A DNA stretch of 64,000 nt from Pseudomonas sp. PIC25. GTDB lineage: Bacteria > Pseudomonadota > Gammaproteobacteria > Pseudomonadales > Pseudomonadaceae. The stretch is taken from the NCBI RefSeq assembly GCF_002286785.1, contig NZ_MUJY01000090.1:19962-83961 (forward strand), written 5' to 3'. Below are positions 8,215-17,119 of this stretch, piece by piece; position 1 is the first letter of the stretch, and each line of letters begins with the position of its first letter. The position numbers were made by a program, and so were the translations under genes. The notes beneath the pieces are model-generated. The model was not told the origin of the DNA. It saw only the letters and a program-made list of their open reading frames with translations, and searched no databases.

Positions 8215-9405
8215 ATGACAGGTACCAGTGCACTGCTCGAGGCGATCCAGCGCGCCGAGCGGGCCGGCGAAGAATCGGTCCTGGCCACGGTGGTCAAGGT
8301 CGAGGGCTCGGCCTATCGGCGGCCGGGCGCGCGGATGCTTATCCCGCTCTATGGCGGTACGGTCGGCACCGTCAGCGGCGGCTGCCTGGAGGCCGAGCTG
8401 GCGAAGAAGGCCTGGTGGTTCACCGAGGCCGGTGTGCCCAGGGTGCGGCGCTACAGCACCGGCACCGACGAGTCGGATGACGAGCAGGAGCGCTCGCTGA
8501 CCTTCGGCCTGGGCTGCAACGGTACTGTGCATGTGCTGCTCGAACGCCTGGTACCAGCGTCCTCGTCGCCGGTGGTCGAGCTGTTGCAACAGGTGCGCCG
8601 GAGCCAACTGCCTGGCGCCCTGGCCACGGTGATCTCCTCGTATCGCAATGCCCGCGTCCAGGTGGGCGACCGGCTGATGCTGGAGCCGTCCTGGCGCTTC
8701 GCCGGGCGGTTGTGGCATGCGGAGTTGGAGGAAGCAGTCCGTCGCGATCTGGCCGAGGTGCTGTCCCGGCAGCGCTCCGAGTTGCGCGTTTACAGCGATG
8801 TGCGGGGCGACATCGAAGTGTTCCTCGAATACGTGGCGCCGCAGGTTCGTCTGGTGGTCTTCGGCGGCGGTTACGACGCCCAGTCGCTGGTGCGCATGGC
8901 GAAAATGCTCGATTGGCATGTCACTGTGGTGGACGGTCGCACGCATTTCGCCCGCCCGGAACGCTTTCCCGAAGCCGATGCGGTGATCTGCGCCACACCC
9001 GGTGAGGCGCTGCTGTCGCTCGACGGTGCCGTCGTGCTGGTGATGAGCCACAGCTACAGCCAGGACCTCCGCTGGCTGCGCCAGACATTGCAGGCTTCTC
9101 CCGTCTACATCGGCCAACTGGGCCCACGCGACCGCACCCAGCGCTTGCTGGCGGAAATCGATCCGCAGGGTGCAGGCTTGCCGGGTCTGGACAGCCTGCA
9201 TTACCCCATGGGCCTCGACCTCGGCGGCGACACACCGGAAAGCGTCGCGCTGGCAGCGCTGGGGGAAATCACCGCGGTGCTCAACCGGCGCGAAGGCGGC
9301 ATGCTGAAACACCGTCGCGCGGCGATCCATCCGATCGAAGCGGCCACGGTGCGGACGCTGGACGCACCCCAGGCGGAGAAGCAGTCGCTGGCCGACCAAA
9401 GTTGA
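8215..9405 (+). CDS. XdhC/CoxI-family molybdenum cofactor maturation protein
   Basis: 396 residues. N-terminal XdhC_CoxI domain with ESVLATVVKVEGSAYRRPGA and GTVSGGCLEAEL (about residues 20-65), and a C-terminal Rossmann domain with LVVFGGGYDAQSLVRMA near 220 and a QLGPRDRTQRLL loop near 300. XdhC proteins bind molybdenum cofactor, help add its terminal sulfur and insert it into xanthine-dehydrogenase-family enzymes. Its place 16 bases after iorB says it serves that enzyme. ATG at 8215 follows GGGAGAACTGCG. Confidence 0.88.
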   Translation: MTGTSALLEAIQRAERAGEESVLATVVKVEGSAYRRPGARMLIPLYGGTVGTVSGGCLEAELAKKAWWFTEAGVPRVRRYSTGTDESDDEQERSLTFGLGCNGTVHVLLERLVPASSSPVVELLQQVRRSQLPGALATVISSYRNARVQVGDRLMLEPSWRFAGRLWHAELEEAVRRDLAEVLSRQRSELRVYSDVRGDIEVFLEYVAPQVRLVVFGGGYDAQSLVRMAKMLDWHVTVVDGRTHFARPERFPEADAVICATPGEALLSLDGAVVLVMSHSYSQDLRWLRQTLQASPVYIGQLGPRDRTQRLLAEIDPQGAGLPGLDSLHYPMGLDLGGDTPESVALAALGEITAVLNRREGGMLKHRRAAIHPIEAATVRTLDAPQAEKQSLADQS

Positions 9406-9533
9406 GCCCTGGATACAGGGCCGCGATGCGGTCCGGGTTTTGCCTCCCATCGACGTTCCCGATGCCGAGCGGCCTGTAACAACGGGCCGCCTCGTTCGTC
9501 CCCTGAATGGGGGCGCATCCGAGGAGGTGTCAG

Positions 9534-9812
9534 ATGAAATCGATACTGAGTGTACTGATGGCGTTGGCCATGACGGGCACGACCATGGTGTGGGCCGAGG
9601 ACGGTGGCGAGCGGCTGGGCGAGTGGCGGATGAAGCAGCAGATGCTGACCGGTCAGCGGATGACCGTCGACCACTCCGAGCGTTTCGCGCAATTACTGGA
9701 AGAACAGCCTACGGCGGCGGGGCCGATGACGGAGATGTCCATGCCGCCGACCGAGCCGCGCTACCGCTCGCCGATCCTGGAAGACCGGGCACGCTACGGC
9801 AGCATGAAGTGA
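9534..9812 (+). CDS. Small exported protein of unknown function
   Basis: 92 residues. A signal peptide (residues 1-21, MKSILSV...VWA) is followed by a short, charged, methionine-rich mature region (eight Met in about 70 residues) without cysteine. ATG at 9534 has GAGGAGGTGTCAG upstream, a strong ribosome site, which is the main support that it is real. Probably periplasmic. The Met-rich character could suit metal (copper) binding, but the motif is not specific. Not recognised as a known family. Confidence 0.6.
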   Translation: MKSILSVLMALAMTGTTMVWAEDGGERLGEWRMKQQMLTGQRMTVDHSERFAQLLEEQPTAAGPMTEMSMPPTEPRYRSPILEDRARYGSMK

Positions 9813-9911
9813 CGAACCGGGGAGGGGACGCCAACCATGCGGCGTTCCCCATCCGAGGCACACGGACGTGCCGCCCATTCGGCTTGCCGTCCGGTCGCCC
9901 CGAACCCTGGT

Positions 9912-11927
9912 TTAGACCGCCAGCAGGCGATCGCGCAGCTTCTGGATTTCGTCGCGCACCTGCGCCGCGGCTTCGAACTCCAAGTCGCGGGCCAACTGGT
10001 ACATCTTTTCTTCCAATTGGCGGATGCGCTTGTTGATCTCGCTGGGTGAGCGCAGTTCGCTCTCGTAGCGGGCGCTTTCTTCCGCCGCCTTGGCCATGCC
10101 GCGCCGCTTGTTACTTCTCGAGCCGGGGACGGTGGCACCTTCCAGGATGTCCTGCACGTCCTTCTTGACGCCCTTCGGCACGATGCCATGGGCTTCGTTG
10201 AAGGCGATCTGTTTGTTCCGTCGCCGCTCGGTCTCGTCGATGGCGCGCTGCATCGAGCCGGTGATGTTATCCGCGTAGAGAATCGCCTTGCCATGCAGGT
10301 TGCGCGCCGCCCGGCCGATGGTCTGGATCAACGAGCGTTCGGAGCGCAGGAAGCCTTCCTTGTCCGCGTCCAGGATCGCCACGAGGGAGACTTCCGGCAT
10401 GTCCAGGCCTTCGCGCAGCAAGTTGATGCCGACCAGCACGTCGAAGGCGCCGGTGCGCAGGTCGCGGATGATTTCCACCCGCTCGACGGTATCGATGTCC
10501 GAGTGCAGGTAGCGCACCCGCACGTCGTGGTCGGCCAAGTAGTCGGTCAGGTCCTCGGCCATGCGTTTGGTCAGGGTGGTGACCAGCACCCGCTGGTCCA
10601 CTGCGACGCGCTTGCGGATCTCGGACAGCAGGTCGTCCACCTGGGTGGTGGCCTTGCGGACTTCGATCTCCGGGTCGACCAGGCCGGTCGGGCGGACCAC
10701 CTGCTCGATCACCCGTCCAGCATGCTCGGCTTCGTAGGGGCCGGGCGTCGCCGAGACGAAGATGGTCTGCGGACTGATCGCCTCCCATTCGTCGAAGCGC
10801 AGCGGACGGTTGTCCAGCGCGGAGGGCAGACGGAAGCCGTATTCCACCAGGGTTTCCTTGCGCGAACGGTCGCCTTTGAACATGGCGCCGACCTGCGGCA
10901 CCGTGACGTGGGATTCGTCGATGACCAGCAGCGCATTAGCCGGCAGGTAGTCATAGAGGGTCGGCGGCGGCTCGCCTGGCGCCCGGCCGGAGAGGTAGCG
11001 CGAGTAGTTCTCGATGCCGTTGCAGTAGCCCAGCTCGAGGATCATCTCCAGGTCGAAGCGGGTGCGTTGCTCCAGACGTTGCGCCTCCACCAGCTTGTTC
11101 TGGTTGCGCAGGTGCTCGAGGCGGTCGCGCAGCTCCGCCTTGATCTGGTCGACGGCCTCCAGCAGGGTCTCGCGGGGTGTGGCGTAGTGTGTCTTCGGGT
11201 AGAAGGTGAAGCGCGGCAGCTTGCGGATCACCTCTCCAGTCAGCGGATCGAAGGCCGCCAGGCTTTCCACTTCGTCGTCGAACAGCTCGACACGAATCGC
11301 CTCCAAGTCGGATTCCGCCGGGAAGATGTCGATCACGTCACCGCGCACGCGAAAGGTGGCGCGGGCGAAGTCCATGTCGTTGCGGGTGTATTGCAGCTCG
11401 GCCAGCCGGCGGAGCAGGGCGCGCTGGTCCATTTTGTCGCCCCGGTCGATGTGCAGCACCATCTTCAGGTAGGCATCGGGGCTGCCCAGGCCGTAAATGG
11501 AGGAAACGGTGGCGACGATGATTGCGTCCGGCCGCTCCAGCAGCGCCTTGGTCGCCGACAGACGCATCTGCTCGATGTGATCGTTGATCGAGGCGTCCTT
11601 CTCGATGTAGGTGTCCGAGGAGGGGACGTAGGCTTCCGGCTGGTAGTAGTCGTAATAGGAAACGAAGTACTCGACCGCATTGTTCGGGAAGAAGGACTTG
11701 AACTCGCCGTAGAGCTGCGCCGCCAGGGTCTTGTTCGGTGCCAGCACCAGGGTCGGCCGCTGCACCTGGGCGATGACGTTGGCGATGCTGAAGGTCTTGC
11801 CGGAGCCGGTCACGCCCAGCAGCGTCTGGTGCGAGAGCCCGGCTTCCAGCCCTTCGACCATCTGGCGGATGGCTTCCGGCTGGTCGCCGGCCGGCTTGTA
11901 GCGGGTGACGAGTTGGAACTCGGACAT
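9912..11927 (-). CDS. uvrB: UvrABC excinuclease subunit B
   Basis: 671 residues, the family norm. Walker A GVTGSGKT at residues 38-45, the DNA-probing beta-hairpin with [12 protein letters not shown] near 92-105, helicase motifs including DESH (II) and QTIGRAARN (VI), and a C-terminal UVR/UvrC-contact helix pair (last 40 residues with [20 protein letters not shown]). UvrB takes damaged DNA from UvrA, verifies the lesion and recruits UvrC in nucleotide excision repair. ATG at 11927. It is divergent from the aminotransferase gene. No SOS box was evident by eye in the 220 bp between them. Confidence 0.98.
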   Translation of the reverse strand: MSEFQLVTRYKPAGDQPEAIRQMVEGLEAGLSHQTLLGVTGSGKTFSIANVIAQVQRPTLVLAPNKTLAAQLYGEFKSFFPNNAVEYFVSYYDYYQPEAYVPSSDTYIEKDASINDHIEQMRLSATKALLERPDAIIVATVSSIYGLGSPDAYLKMVLHIDRGDKMDQRALLRRLAELQYTRNDMDFARATFRVRGDVIDIFPAESDLEAIRVELFDDEVESLAAFDPLTGEVIRKLPRFTFYPKTHYATPRETLLEAVDQIKAELRDRLEHLRNQNKLVEAQRLEQRTRFDLEMILELGYCNGIENYSRYLSGRAPGEPPPTLYDYLPANALLVIDESHVTVPQVGAMFKGDRSRKETLVEYGFRLPSALDNRPLRFDEWEAISPQTIFVSATPGPYEAEHAGRVIEQVVRPTGLVDPEIEVRKATTQVDDLLSEIRKRVAVDQRVLVTTLTKRMAEDLTDYLADHDVRVRYLHSDIDTVERVEIIRDLRTGAFDVLVGINLLREGLDMPEVSLVAILDADKEGFLRSERSLIQTIGRAARNLHGKAILYADNITGSMQRAIDETERRRNKQIAFNEAHGIVPKGVKKDVQDILEGATVPGSRSNKRRGMAKAAEESARYESELRSPSEINKRIRQLEEKMYQLARDLEFEAAAQVRDEIQKLRDRLLAV

Positions 11928-12058
11928 GACGGACCTCGAAGATTGACCGTGCGGGCAGGTTTGCCGTGGTTGGCGACCGCTGATCGCGCATTGCTCCGCT
12001 CAGGCTGAAAAGCCAGGAAAACTCCCGACAGCATATCGCAGCCAGGACGCATGGCCGC

Positions 12059-12064
12059 TATAAT
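12059..12064 (+). promoter_or_regulatory. Probable -10 element of the aminotransferase gene
   Basis: An exact TATAAT lies 84 bases before the ATG at 12148, in the uvrB/aminotransferase divergent region. No good -35 is visible at 16-18 bases upstream, so this is a partial promoter call. Confidence 0.45.
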
Positions 12065-12147
12065 ACGGCCCCGTTTGCGCAACGCTCCAGCGCCCATCCG
12101 CGGGAGTGTTGCATGGCCTCCCACCTCTCTCTTCGAGCTTCCCCGAC

Positions 12148-13344
12148 ATGAGTTTGTTCTCCGCCGTAGAAATGGCTCCTCGCGACCCCATTCTGGGCCT
12201 CAATGAAGCATTCAATGCCGATACCCGTGCCACCAAGGTGAACCTGGGCGTGGGCGTGTACTACAACGAAGAGGGCAGGATTCCGCTGTTGCGCGCGGTA
12301 GCGGAGGCTGAGAAAGCCCGTATCGCTGCCCACGCGCCGCGCGGCTACCTGCCGATCGAAGGCATCGCGGCTTATGACCAGGCCGTGCAGACCCTGCTGT
12401 TCGGTGCCGGCTCGGCACTGCTGAGCGAAGGTCGCGTGGTCACGGCCCAGGCCCTCGGCGGCACCGGTGCCCTGAAGGTCGGAGCGGATTTCCTCAAGCG
12501 CCTGCTGCCGGAGTCGGTCGTCGCCATCAGCGACCCGAGCTGGGAAAACCACCGCGCGCTGTTCGAGTCCGCCGGCTTCCCGGTGCAGAACTACCGCTAC
12601 TACGACGGCGCCACCCACGGCGTGAACCGTGCCGGCATGCTGGACGACCTGAAGGCGCTGCCCGCGCGTTCCGTGGTGGTGCTGCATGCCTGCTGCCACA
12701 ATCCGACCGGTGTCGACCTCGGCCTTGACGACTGGAAAGCCGTGCTCGACGTCCTGCGCGAGCGGGAGCACGTACCGTTCCTCGACATCGCCTACCAGGG
12801 CTTCGGCGACGGCATCGAGGAAGATGCGGCGGCGGTGCGCCTGTTCGCCGAATCCGGCCTGCCGTTCTTCGTGTCCAGCTCGTTCTCCAAGTCCTTCTCG
12901 CTGTACGGCGAGCGGGTCGGCGCGCTGTCCATCGTCACCGGCTCCAAGGATGAAGCCACGCGCGTGCTGTCGCAGCTCAAGCGCGTCATCCGCACCAATT
13001 ACTCCAACCCGCCGACCCACGGCGCCACCGTGGTCGCCAGCGTGTTGAACAGCGCGGAACTGCGTGCCCTGTGGGAAGAAGAGTTGGGTGAGATGCGCGA
13101 ACGCATCCGCGGCATGCGCATGGCCATGGTCGAGCAACTGGCCGCCCTGGGCGCCAAGCGCGACTTCAGCTTCGTCGCCCGCCAGCGTGGCATGTTCTCC
13201 TACTCCGGCCTGAGCGCCGAGCAGGTGGAGCGTCTGAAGAGCGAGTTCGGCATCTACGCCGTCAGCACCGGCCGCATTTGCGTCGCCGCCCTGAACCGCA
13301 GCAATCTGGAAAGCGTTACCCGGGCCATCGCCCAGGTACTCTGA
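12148..13344 (+). CDS. Aspartate/aromatic amino acid aminotransferase (class I, PLP)
   Basis: 398 residues, the length of AspC/TyrB enzymes. PLP lysine K248 in SSSFSKSFSLYGERVG, the cofactor-binding N185 in CHNPTGVD, the aspartate D213/Y216 pair in FLDIAYQGFG, and the substrate-carboxylate arginine in VSTGRICVA near the end. It transfers amino groups between aspartate or aromatic amino acids and 2-oxoglutarate in the cytoplasm. Whether it prefers aspartate or aromatic substrates cannot be decided by eye. ATG at 12148. tRNA-Asn begins 70 bases downstream. Confidence 0.95.
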   Translation: MSLFSAVEMAPRDPILGLNEAFNADTRATKVNLGVGVYYNEEGRIPLLRAVAEAEKARIAAHAPRGYLPIEGIAAYDQAVQTLLFGAGSALLSEGRVVTAQALGGTGALKVGADFLKRLLPESVVAISDPSWENHRALFESAGFPVQNYRYYDGATHGVNRAGMLDDLKALPARSVVVLHACCHNPTGVDLGLDDWKAVLDVLREREHVPFLDIAYQGFGDGIEEDAAAVRLFAESGLPFFVSSSFSKSFSLYGERVGALSIVTGSKDEATRVLSQLKRVIRTNYSNPPTHGATVVASVLNSAELRALWEEELGEMRERIRGMRMAMVEQLAALGAKRDFSFVARQRGMFSYSGLSAEQVERLKSEFGIYAVSTGRICVAALNRSNLESVTRAIAQVL

Positions 13345-13373
13345 AAAATGCTGGGGAAGTCTCGCTGTCACGC

Positions 13374-13401
13374 TTGACTTCCCCTTTTTAATCAGTAGGA
13401 T
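13374..13401 (+). promoter_or_regulatory. tRNA-Asn promoter
   Basis: -35 TTGACT (13374-13379) and -10 TAGGAT (13396-13401) with a 16-base spacer, followed by a GC-rich discriminator typical of stable RNA promoters, just before the tRNA at 13414. Confidence 0.75.
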
Positions 13402-13413
13402 ACGCCCCGTTGT

Positions 13414-13489
13414 TCCGCGATAGCTCAGTCGGTAGAGCAAATGACTGTTAATCATTGGGTCCCTGGTTCGAGTCCAGGTCGCGGAGCCA
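13414..13489 (+). tRNA. tRNA-Asn (anticodon GTT)
   Basis: 76 bases with encoded CCA. Acceptor stem TCCGCGA pairs with TCGCGGA, the D-arm and the T-arm GGTTCGAGTCC are standard, and the anticodon stem-loop AATGA-CTGTTAA-TCATT presents GTT. Its 3' half is the integration site of the following island: bases 13472-13489 plus two more are copied at 34630-34649. Confidence 0.98.
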
Positions 13490-13491
13490 AA
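13472..13491 (+). other. Island attachment site (tRNA-side att repeat)
   Basis: The 20-bp sequence GTCCAGGTCGCGGAGCCAAA here, spanning the T-arm, acceptor 3' strand and CCA of tRNA-Asn, is repeated exactly at 34630-34649. After one mismatch a further five bases also match. Integration into the 3' end of a tRNA with regeneration of the gene is the usual product of tyrosine integrases of ICEs. Confidence 0.9.
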
Positions 13492-13495
13492 TTCA

Positions 13496-13519
13496 AAGCC
13501 TAATCAATCGATTAGGCTT
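13496..13519. terminator. Hairpin just inside the island after tRNA-Asn
   Basis: AAGCCTAAT (13496-13504) and ATTAGGCTT (13511-13519) form a perfect 9-bp stem with a 6-base loop. It sits directly behind the tRNA and is followed by a pyrimidine-rich stretch. It was probably brought by the island and may now end the tRNA transcript. Confidence 0.5.
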
Positions 13520-13643
13520 CTCTCCCGCCCTCTGGCTCGCATCGGTGGCTTGTAACCGGTGAAGCAGGAGGGTGAGGCGTTTTTGCAAAGTATATGGGCG
13601 ATCGCTCCCATGGATTACCCGCGCAGCCTTTGATGGTCCATCC

Positions 13644-13910
13644 CACCAGTACTTGTGCGCCTGCACAGGCCTCCCGTAGCAGATCGGGCTGATCGTTATC
13701 GCCTCCGATTACTGCCTGGCGTGCCGGATGGGGAAAGTACAGGTAGTCGCGGCTACGCAGCAGACGGCTTCCGTAAGGAACGTCCAGGCCCTTGTGCAAC
13801 TGTCCCCAGATTGGTCCACGCTCGATGCCTTCGGCGGCGAGCTTATCGGTATCTAGGCTCGGTGCCAGACCCTGCCCTGCCTCTCGTGAATGCTCGCTGC
13901 CAAAAGAGTA
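13644..13910 (-). pseudogene. Fragment of an RNase Z-like MBL-fold hydrolase
   Basis: A minus-strand frame of about 89 codons without its own good start reads ...SLDTDKLAAEGIERGPIWGQL then YLYFPHPARQAVIGGDND and ends its recognisable part at GAQVLV. This is the pattern of the middle-to-late part of ribonuclease Z / MBL-fold metallo-hydrolases, lacking both the HxHxDH metal site and the C-terminus. A stop lies at 13917-13919, and beyond 13644 the sequence becomes unrelated up to a stop at 13512. I read it as a remnant cut at both sides. Function lost. Confidence 0.55.
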
Positions 13911-13924
13911 CCGTCCCTAGCTAC

Positions 13925-15076
13925 TTAAAATGCGCTCCGGTCATAGTGATAACGAACCTGGTGCGCCTCGGTTGGCAAGGGGACCTCCCACTTGAACAGC
14001 ATTCTTCGGATGTCGTCGTTGCGCAGGCTGGTATCCCGACTGGTGTTACGCCGATAGATCTCCTTCTCAGGCATTTCCAAGTACTCGATCTGAGTGTTCG
14101 CCTGGTATGCGTACAACAGGTCTAGGGTCTTTTTCCTCATTTGCGCCGATAGGTGCGTTGAGTTCCAAACGAAGGGTCTTTTCTCGCGCAGTAGTATTTT
14201 TGCCTGATCGATTGCGAGGTGGGCTGCGGCCCCTTCGTTCTCGCCATGACGTAGGCCTAGCGCCTCGCGGGCGTCGTCGAATGAGATCACCGGGAGATCC
14301 GGGTGGTGTTTGGCCACCCAGGTATTTTTGCCACTGGCGGGCATGCCAGATAGCACAATGACGCGAGAGCCTTCCGGCTCATGCAGTGAGTAATCGGGGT
14401 GTACCCGGGCGCCGCGGAAATATTGGACCCTGGTGTAGTCATCTACGAATGCACGCGGCTCGTAAAGGCAGCCTTCTTCTGCGGCCAACTCTCGGAACAG
14501 TTCTATCTCGTCAAGAGCCCCTTGTTTCCCTTCGTAGAGGCGTCCTTGCATGTCTGCTTCAGCGATTGCGCACAACATCCAGACGGGGAGTTCCCAAGAC
14601 AACTTGTGCAGGATGAACTCCGGACTCTGGCCGTTGCGGTTACCCGAAAGCGCGAAGAACGGGAGCTGATGCACTGAGATGATTCGGCAGATCTGCTCCC
14701 GTAGTGCAAATGGCACGCCTGCCCGCCAAAGCAGTAGGCGTGAATCTACGGCGCCTCGACGTGAGTGGCCTGGTTGCCCGATCCGGCCAGTTTCAGTATC
14801 AACCACCGTTGTGTCCGGCTTCGAGATGTCGTGTAGCAGAGCCGAGATGAACAGCACAAAGCGTTGTTCCTCTGTCGCTTGCTGGTAGGTCGGTTGAGCG
14901 AGCAGCGCCTCAACTACCATGCAGGTGTGAGTCCACACATCACCCTCGGCGTGGTAGTAAGGGTCCTGAGGCGTACTCGCCAGCCGAGATAAGGCCGGAA
15001 TGGCTTCCAGGCACTCCTTCGCGTCGAAGCGTTGACCGGGTGATGGCACCAGCCCTTTCAGTTGTCGCATGTCCAT
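13925..15076 (-). CDS. HD-Pnk-like RNA end-healing protein: HD phosphoesterase plus polynucleotide kinase
   Basis: 383 residues from ATG at 15076 (AGGAG ten bases upstream). N-terminal HD domain: H50 in GDVWTH, H82-D83 in LLHDISKP, with H104 and H136 as further candidate ligands. C-terminal P-loop kinase: Walker A GMPASGKN (244-251), D267/D268 in VISFDDAR, NSTHLSAQMRKK near 305-316, and an arginine-rich lid (RRNTSRDTSLRNDDIRR, 342-358). This architecture is that of HD-Pnk proteins, in which the HD domain removes 2',3'-cyclic or 3' phosphates and the kinase adds a 5' phosphate, preparing broken RNA for sealing. The RNA ligase gene lies 14 bases upstream in the same operon, so together they form a complete repair pair. 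Family names come from domain order; activity is inferred. Confidence 0.82.
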   Translation of the reverse strand: MDMRQLKGLVPSPGQRFDAKECLEAIPALSRLASTPQDPYYHAEGDVWTHTCMVVEALLAQPTYQQATEEQRFVLFISALLHDISKPDTTVVDTETGRIGQPGHSRRGAVDSRLLLWRAGVPFALREQICRIISVHQLPFFALSGNRNGQSPEFILHKLSWELPVWMLCAIAEADMQGRLYEGKQGALDEIELFRELAAEEGCLYEPRAFVDDYTRVQYFRGARVHPDYSLHEPEGSRVIVLSGMPASGKNTWVAKHHPDLPVISFDDAREALGLRHGENEGAAAHLAIDQAKILLREKRPFVWNSTHLSAQMRKKTLDLLYAYQANTQIEYLEMPEKEIYRRNTSRDTSLRNDDIRRMLFKWEVPLPTEAHQVRYHYDRSAF

Positions 15077-15090
15077 GTCTCGTGTTCTCC

Positions 15091-15951
15091 TTAGTAGCCA
15101 AACCGCAAACCACTCCAATCCATCGAGAGGCGCGGGGAGTAAAGGTCTACCCCGTCGGCCAGCAAGTTCGGAATAAATGGCTGGTTTGCATGGTGCTGGT
15201 CTGCATCCAAGATGGCCTGAACGAAATCCTTGCGTACCCATTTAAGGCGCCCGGTTGTTTGTTTCTCGTCTTCAAGCTTCAAATACAGGCCCTCCATCAG
15301 TGTCGACTTGTCGCACTGTCGCCAAGCACGTCCCAGATCCAGGCCTTCCCGTCGCACTGTGGCTTCAAACGCGCTGCGCCAATCCGCCGACTTGGCCCGG
15401 GAATCACGGACGAGGTCGAGCAGATCCTTAAGCCGCGCTGGCGCCGGACCTTCATGAAGGATCGGAACCGATAAAACCGGACCGTCTCGCAGAAGCTGGC
15501 GTCGAGCTGCTGTCGATAGGAACAGGCCCCGTGCTCGGTCCCAGATGTCAAACTCGCAGAAGAAGTGCGGCAGGCGGTCATAGAAAACCGAGTGCTTCTT
15601 GTGCATCCATTCACCAAAAAGCACGTATCGATCTTCAAGGCGGCTTATCAACCAGTCTTCATGGGCAACGGCCCATTGTTTGAAAAGGTTGAACTGCCGC
15701 TCACGGCCACCGCCGGTAAGGTAGTGGCCACGAGACTGCAGGAGTAGTTCGCCGGCAGCCGAGAAACTGATGCCGGTGTTCGCGCCATCCAATTTTTCCT
15801 CTACGACCAGCCATTGACCCGCTAAGGACGAATAACGGACTTGATCAGCATCTGTGTCGCCTGGCTGCAGGCGAGAACTCTCCAAGTGTGGAGTCCGTGG
15901 GTATTTATGCAGTTCAAGGTTTTGCGCATAGGCGCGGAAATCCATGTTCAT
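15091..15951 (-). CDS. RNA ligase family protein (nucleotidyltransferase)
   Basis: 286 residues. Ligase motif I K53 in EEKLDGANTG, SRGHY near 73-77, motif III YVLFGEWMHKKHSV (109-122), motif IIIa FFCEFDIWD (130-138), motif IV LMEGLYLKLED (218-228) and motif V RLKWVRKD (235-242) with the two lysines expected. All residues for ATP-dependent lysyl-AMP formation and nick sealing are present. The order and spacing match the short RNA ligase family rather than DNA ligases, which would have an OB-fold after motif V. ATG at 15951 has GGAG seven bases upstream. First gene of the operon with HD-Pnk. It may restore RNAs cut by toxins or phage-induced nucleases. Confidence 0.85.
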   Translation of the reverse strand: MNMDFRAYAQNLELHKYPRTPHLESSRLQPGDTDADQVRYSSLAGQWLVVEEKLDGANTGISFSAAGELLLQSRGHYLTGGGRERQFNLFKQWAVAHEDWLISRLEDRYVLFGEWMHKKHSVFYDRLPHFFCEFDIWDRARGLFLSTAARRQLLRDGPVLSVPILHEGPAPARLKDLLDLVRDSRAKSADWRSAFEATVRREGLDLGRAWRQCDKSTLMEGLYLKLEDEKQTTGRLKWVRKDFVQAILDADQHHANQPFIPNLLADGVDLYSPRLSMDWSGLRFGY

Positions 15952-16525
15952 GGGTTTTCTCCATAGGAATTGGGAAAACCGACGACAAGATTCAGGCGAG
16001 CAAAATGTGGGAAGCGGCCACGCAGTTCGCGTGGGCAGCCATCAAGCACGATGGACCGTCGTCGGTATCAGGCGAGTTGGCTGGTACGGGGCACTTCGTT
16101 CACCACTGAAAGTGAGGGGGATGAAATAGGGTGCGCATTCAACATCTAAAGCCCCCCGATGTCAACGGTGGTAGCGGCAATATCCGTTGCTACTGCATGG
16201 TTCCGTGTGTCTATAAGCCGCTATGCGGCTCCTGTTCAATTGCCAATTTCCTGATCGGCCTTGAGGGCAGAGGTGACGAAGGGGCCGCGAGCCTTGGCAA
16301 ACCACCATACGGCTGCCGCGCCCAACAGCGTGATCGTGACGGCTAGAATCGCAAATATGCATCAGATCGGTTGGTTTGATGGCCTTTTGCGACTAGTCTG
16401 TTGACTGTTCACTACGTCATGACAGAGCCTGACAAGGACGCGCGGCTATGGCTGAGGCAGCTCACCGGCAAGTCAGGAATTGCTCACCGACGACGGGGTG
16501 GCGGGTAAGGCGATGCCGGCAGTGG
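15952..16525. other. Gene-poor stretch between the RNA ligase gene and the integrase relic
   Basis: No gene with ribosome site and plausible composition. On the minus strand at about 16240-16360 a short frame reads IFAILAVTITLLGAAAVWWF followed by a polar tail and a stop, which looks like the end of a small membrane protein that lost its start. It may be another scrap of the ICE but I cannot assign it. Confidence 0.4.
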
Positions 16526-16873
16526 TTACTGCCGCTCGTTGACCAGCTGCCGCAGCATCGCCAGATCGACATCGATGTATTCGAGCGTGGTACGGATATT
16601 GGTATGGCCCAGCAGGTCTCGTACCCCGTGCAGGTTGCGCTCGGCCTTCGCATCAACTCGGTCCCCAGCGTGTGCCTGAAACGGTGGGGACTGACCTTCA
16701 GTCGTTTGGAAATCTTCTTGAAGCAATTTTCCACCTGCCAGATCGTCATGAGCTTGCGGGTGTGTTAGTTGCTGAAGCGGTTCACATTGAACAACTGATC
16801 GTGGGGTTCGAATTTCAGCAGCTTGGCCTGATCGAGGAGCAGCTTCAGCCAGGGGCGTAGTTCCAGCGCGATG
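16526..16873 (-). pseudogene. Tyrosine integrase, C-terminal remnant with stop and frameshift
   Basis: Read on the minus strand, LRPWLKLLLDQAKLLKFEPH is followed by an in-frame TAA at 16765-16767, then WQVENCFKKISKRLKVSPHR and FRHTLGTELM, then a frameshift near 16640-16665, then GVRDLLGHTNIRTTLEYIDV to the stop at 16526. The box SPHRFRHTLGTELM (R..H in HRFRH), LLGHTNIRTT (H/R) and the tyrosine in TLEYID are the catalytic landmarks of phage-type integrases. The N-terminal half is missing because the frame joins a RAQPRD gene at about 16874. Not functional. Confidence 0.85.
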
Positions 16874-17119
16874 GCGTACGCCCTGACGGATGCGCTGGAT
16901 GTCCGCTTCCAGACGCCGGTAGTCGAAGCGGTAGCGCTCACTGGTGCTACTCGATGCACTGGCCGCCACCGCGCGAGCCAACGTATCGATGTGATCCAGT
17001 TGCTTCAGCATCAGGGCCAACTGGGCCTGCTCATGGGCGGAGGCGCCCAGCGAGGAGTTAGCCGAGGCCATCAGCAACAGTGTCAGCGCGAAAGCGGAGG
17101 AGACGTATCGAACCCGCAT
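16874..17119 (-). pseudogene. RAQPRD-family ICE protein, 5' fragment fused to integrase relic
   Basis: From ATG at 17119 the first 82 codons give a signal peptide, then AQLALMLKQLDHIDTLARAV, YRFDYRRLEADIQRIRQGVR, and stop matching there. That is the start of the RAQPRD protein of ICE conjugation modules, named after a motif that should follow next. Instead the frame continues into the integrase segment read in a wrong frame to 16526. The join near 16874 marks a deletion that removed the rest of the conjugation genes and the front of the integrase. The chimeric frame of about 197 codons may still be translated and exported but is unlikely to work. Confidence 0.8.

Noticed and set aside
5841..8297. 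An open frame of over 800 codons antisense to iorB
   Set aside because: Composition is arginine/histidine-rich as in antisense reading of high-GC genes; no ribosome site and no family pattern. The plus-strand gene is certain.
10188..12008. 606-codon frame antisense to uvrB
   Set aside because: Shadow of uvrB; no plausible start and biased composition.
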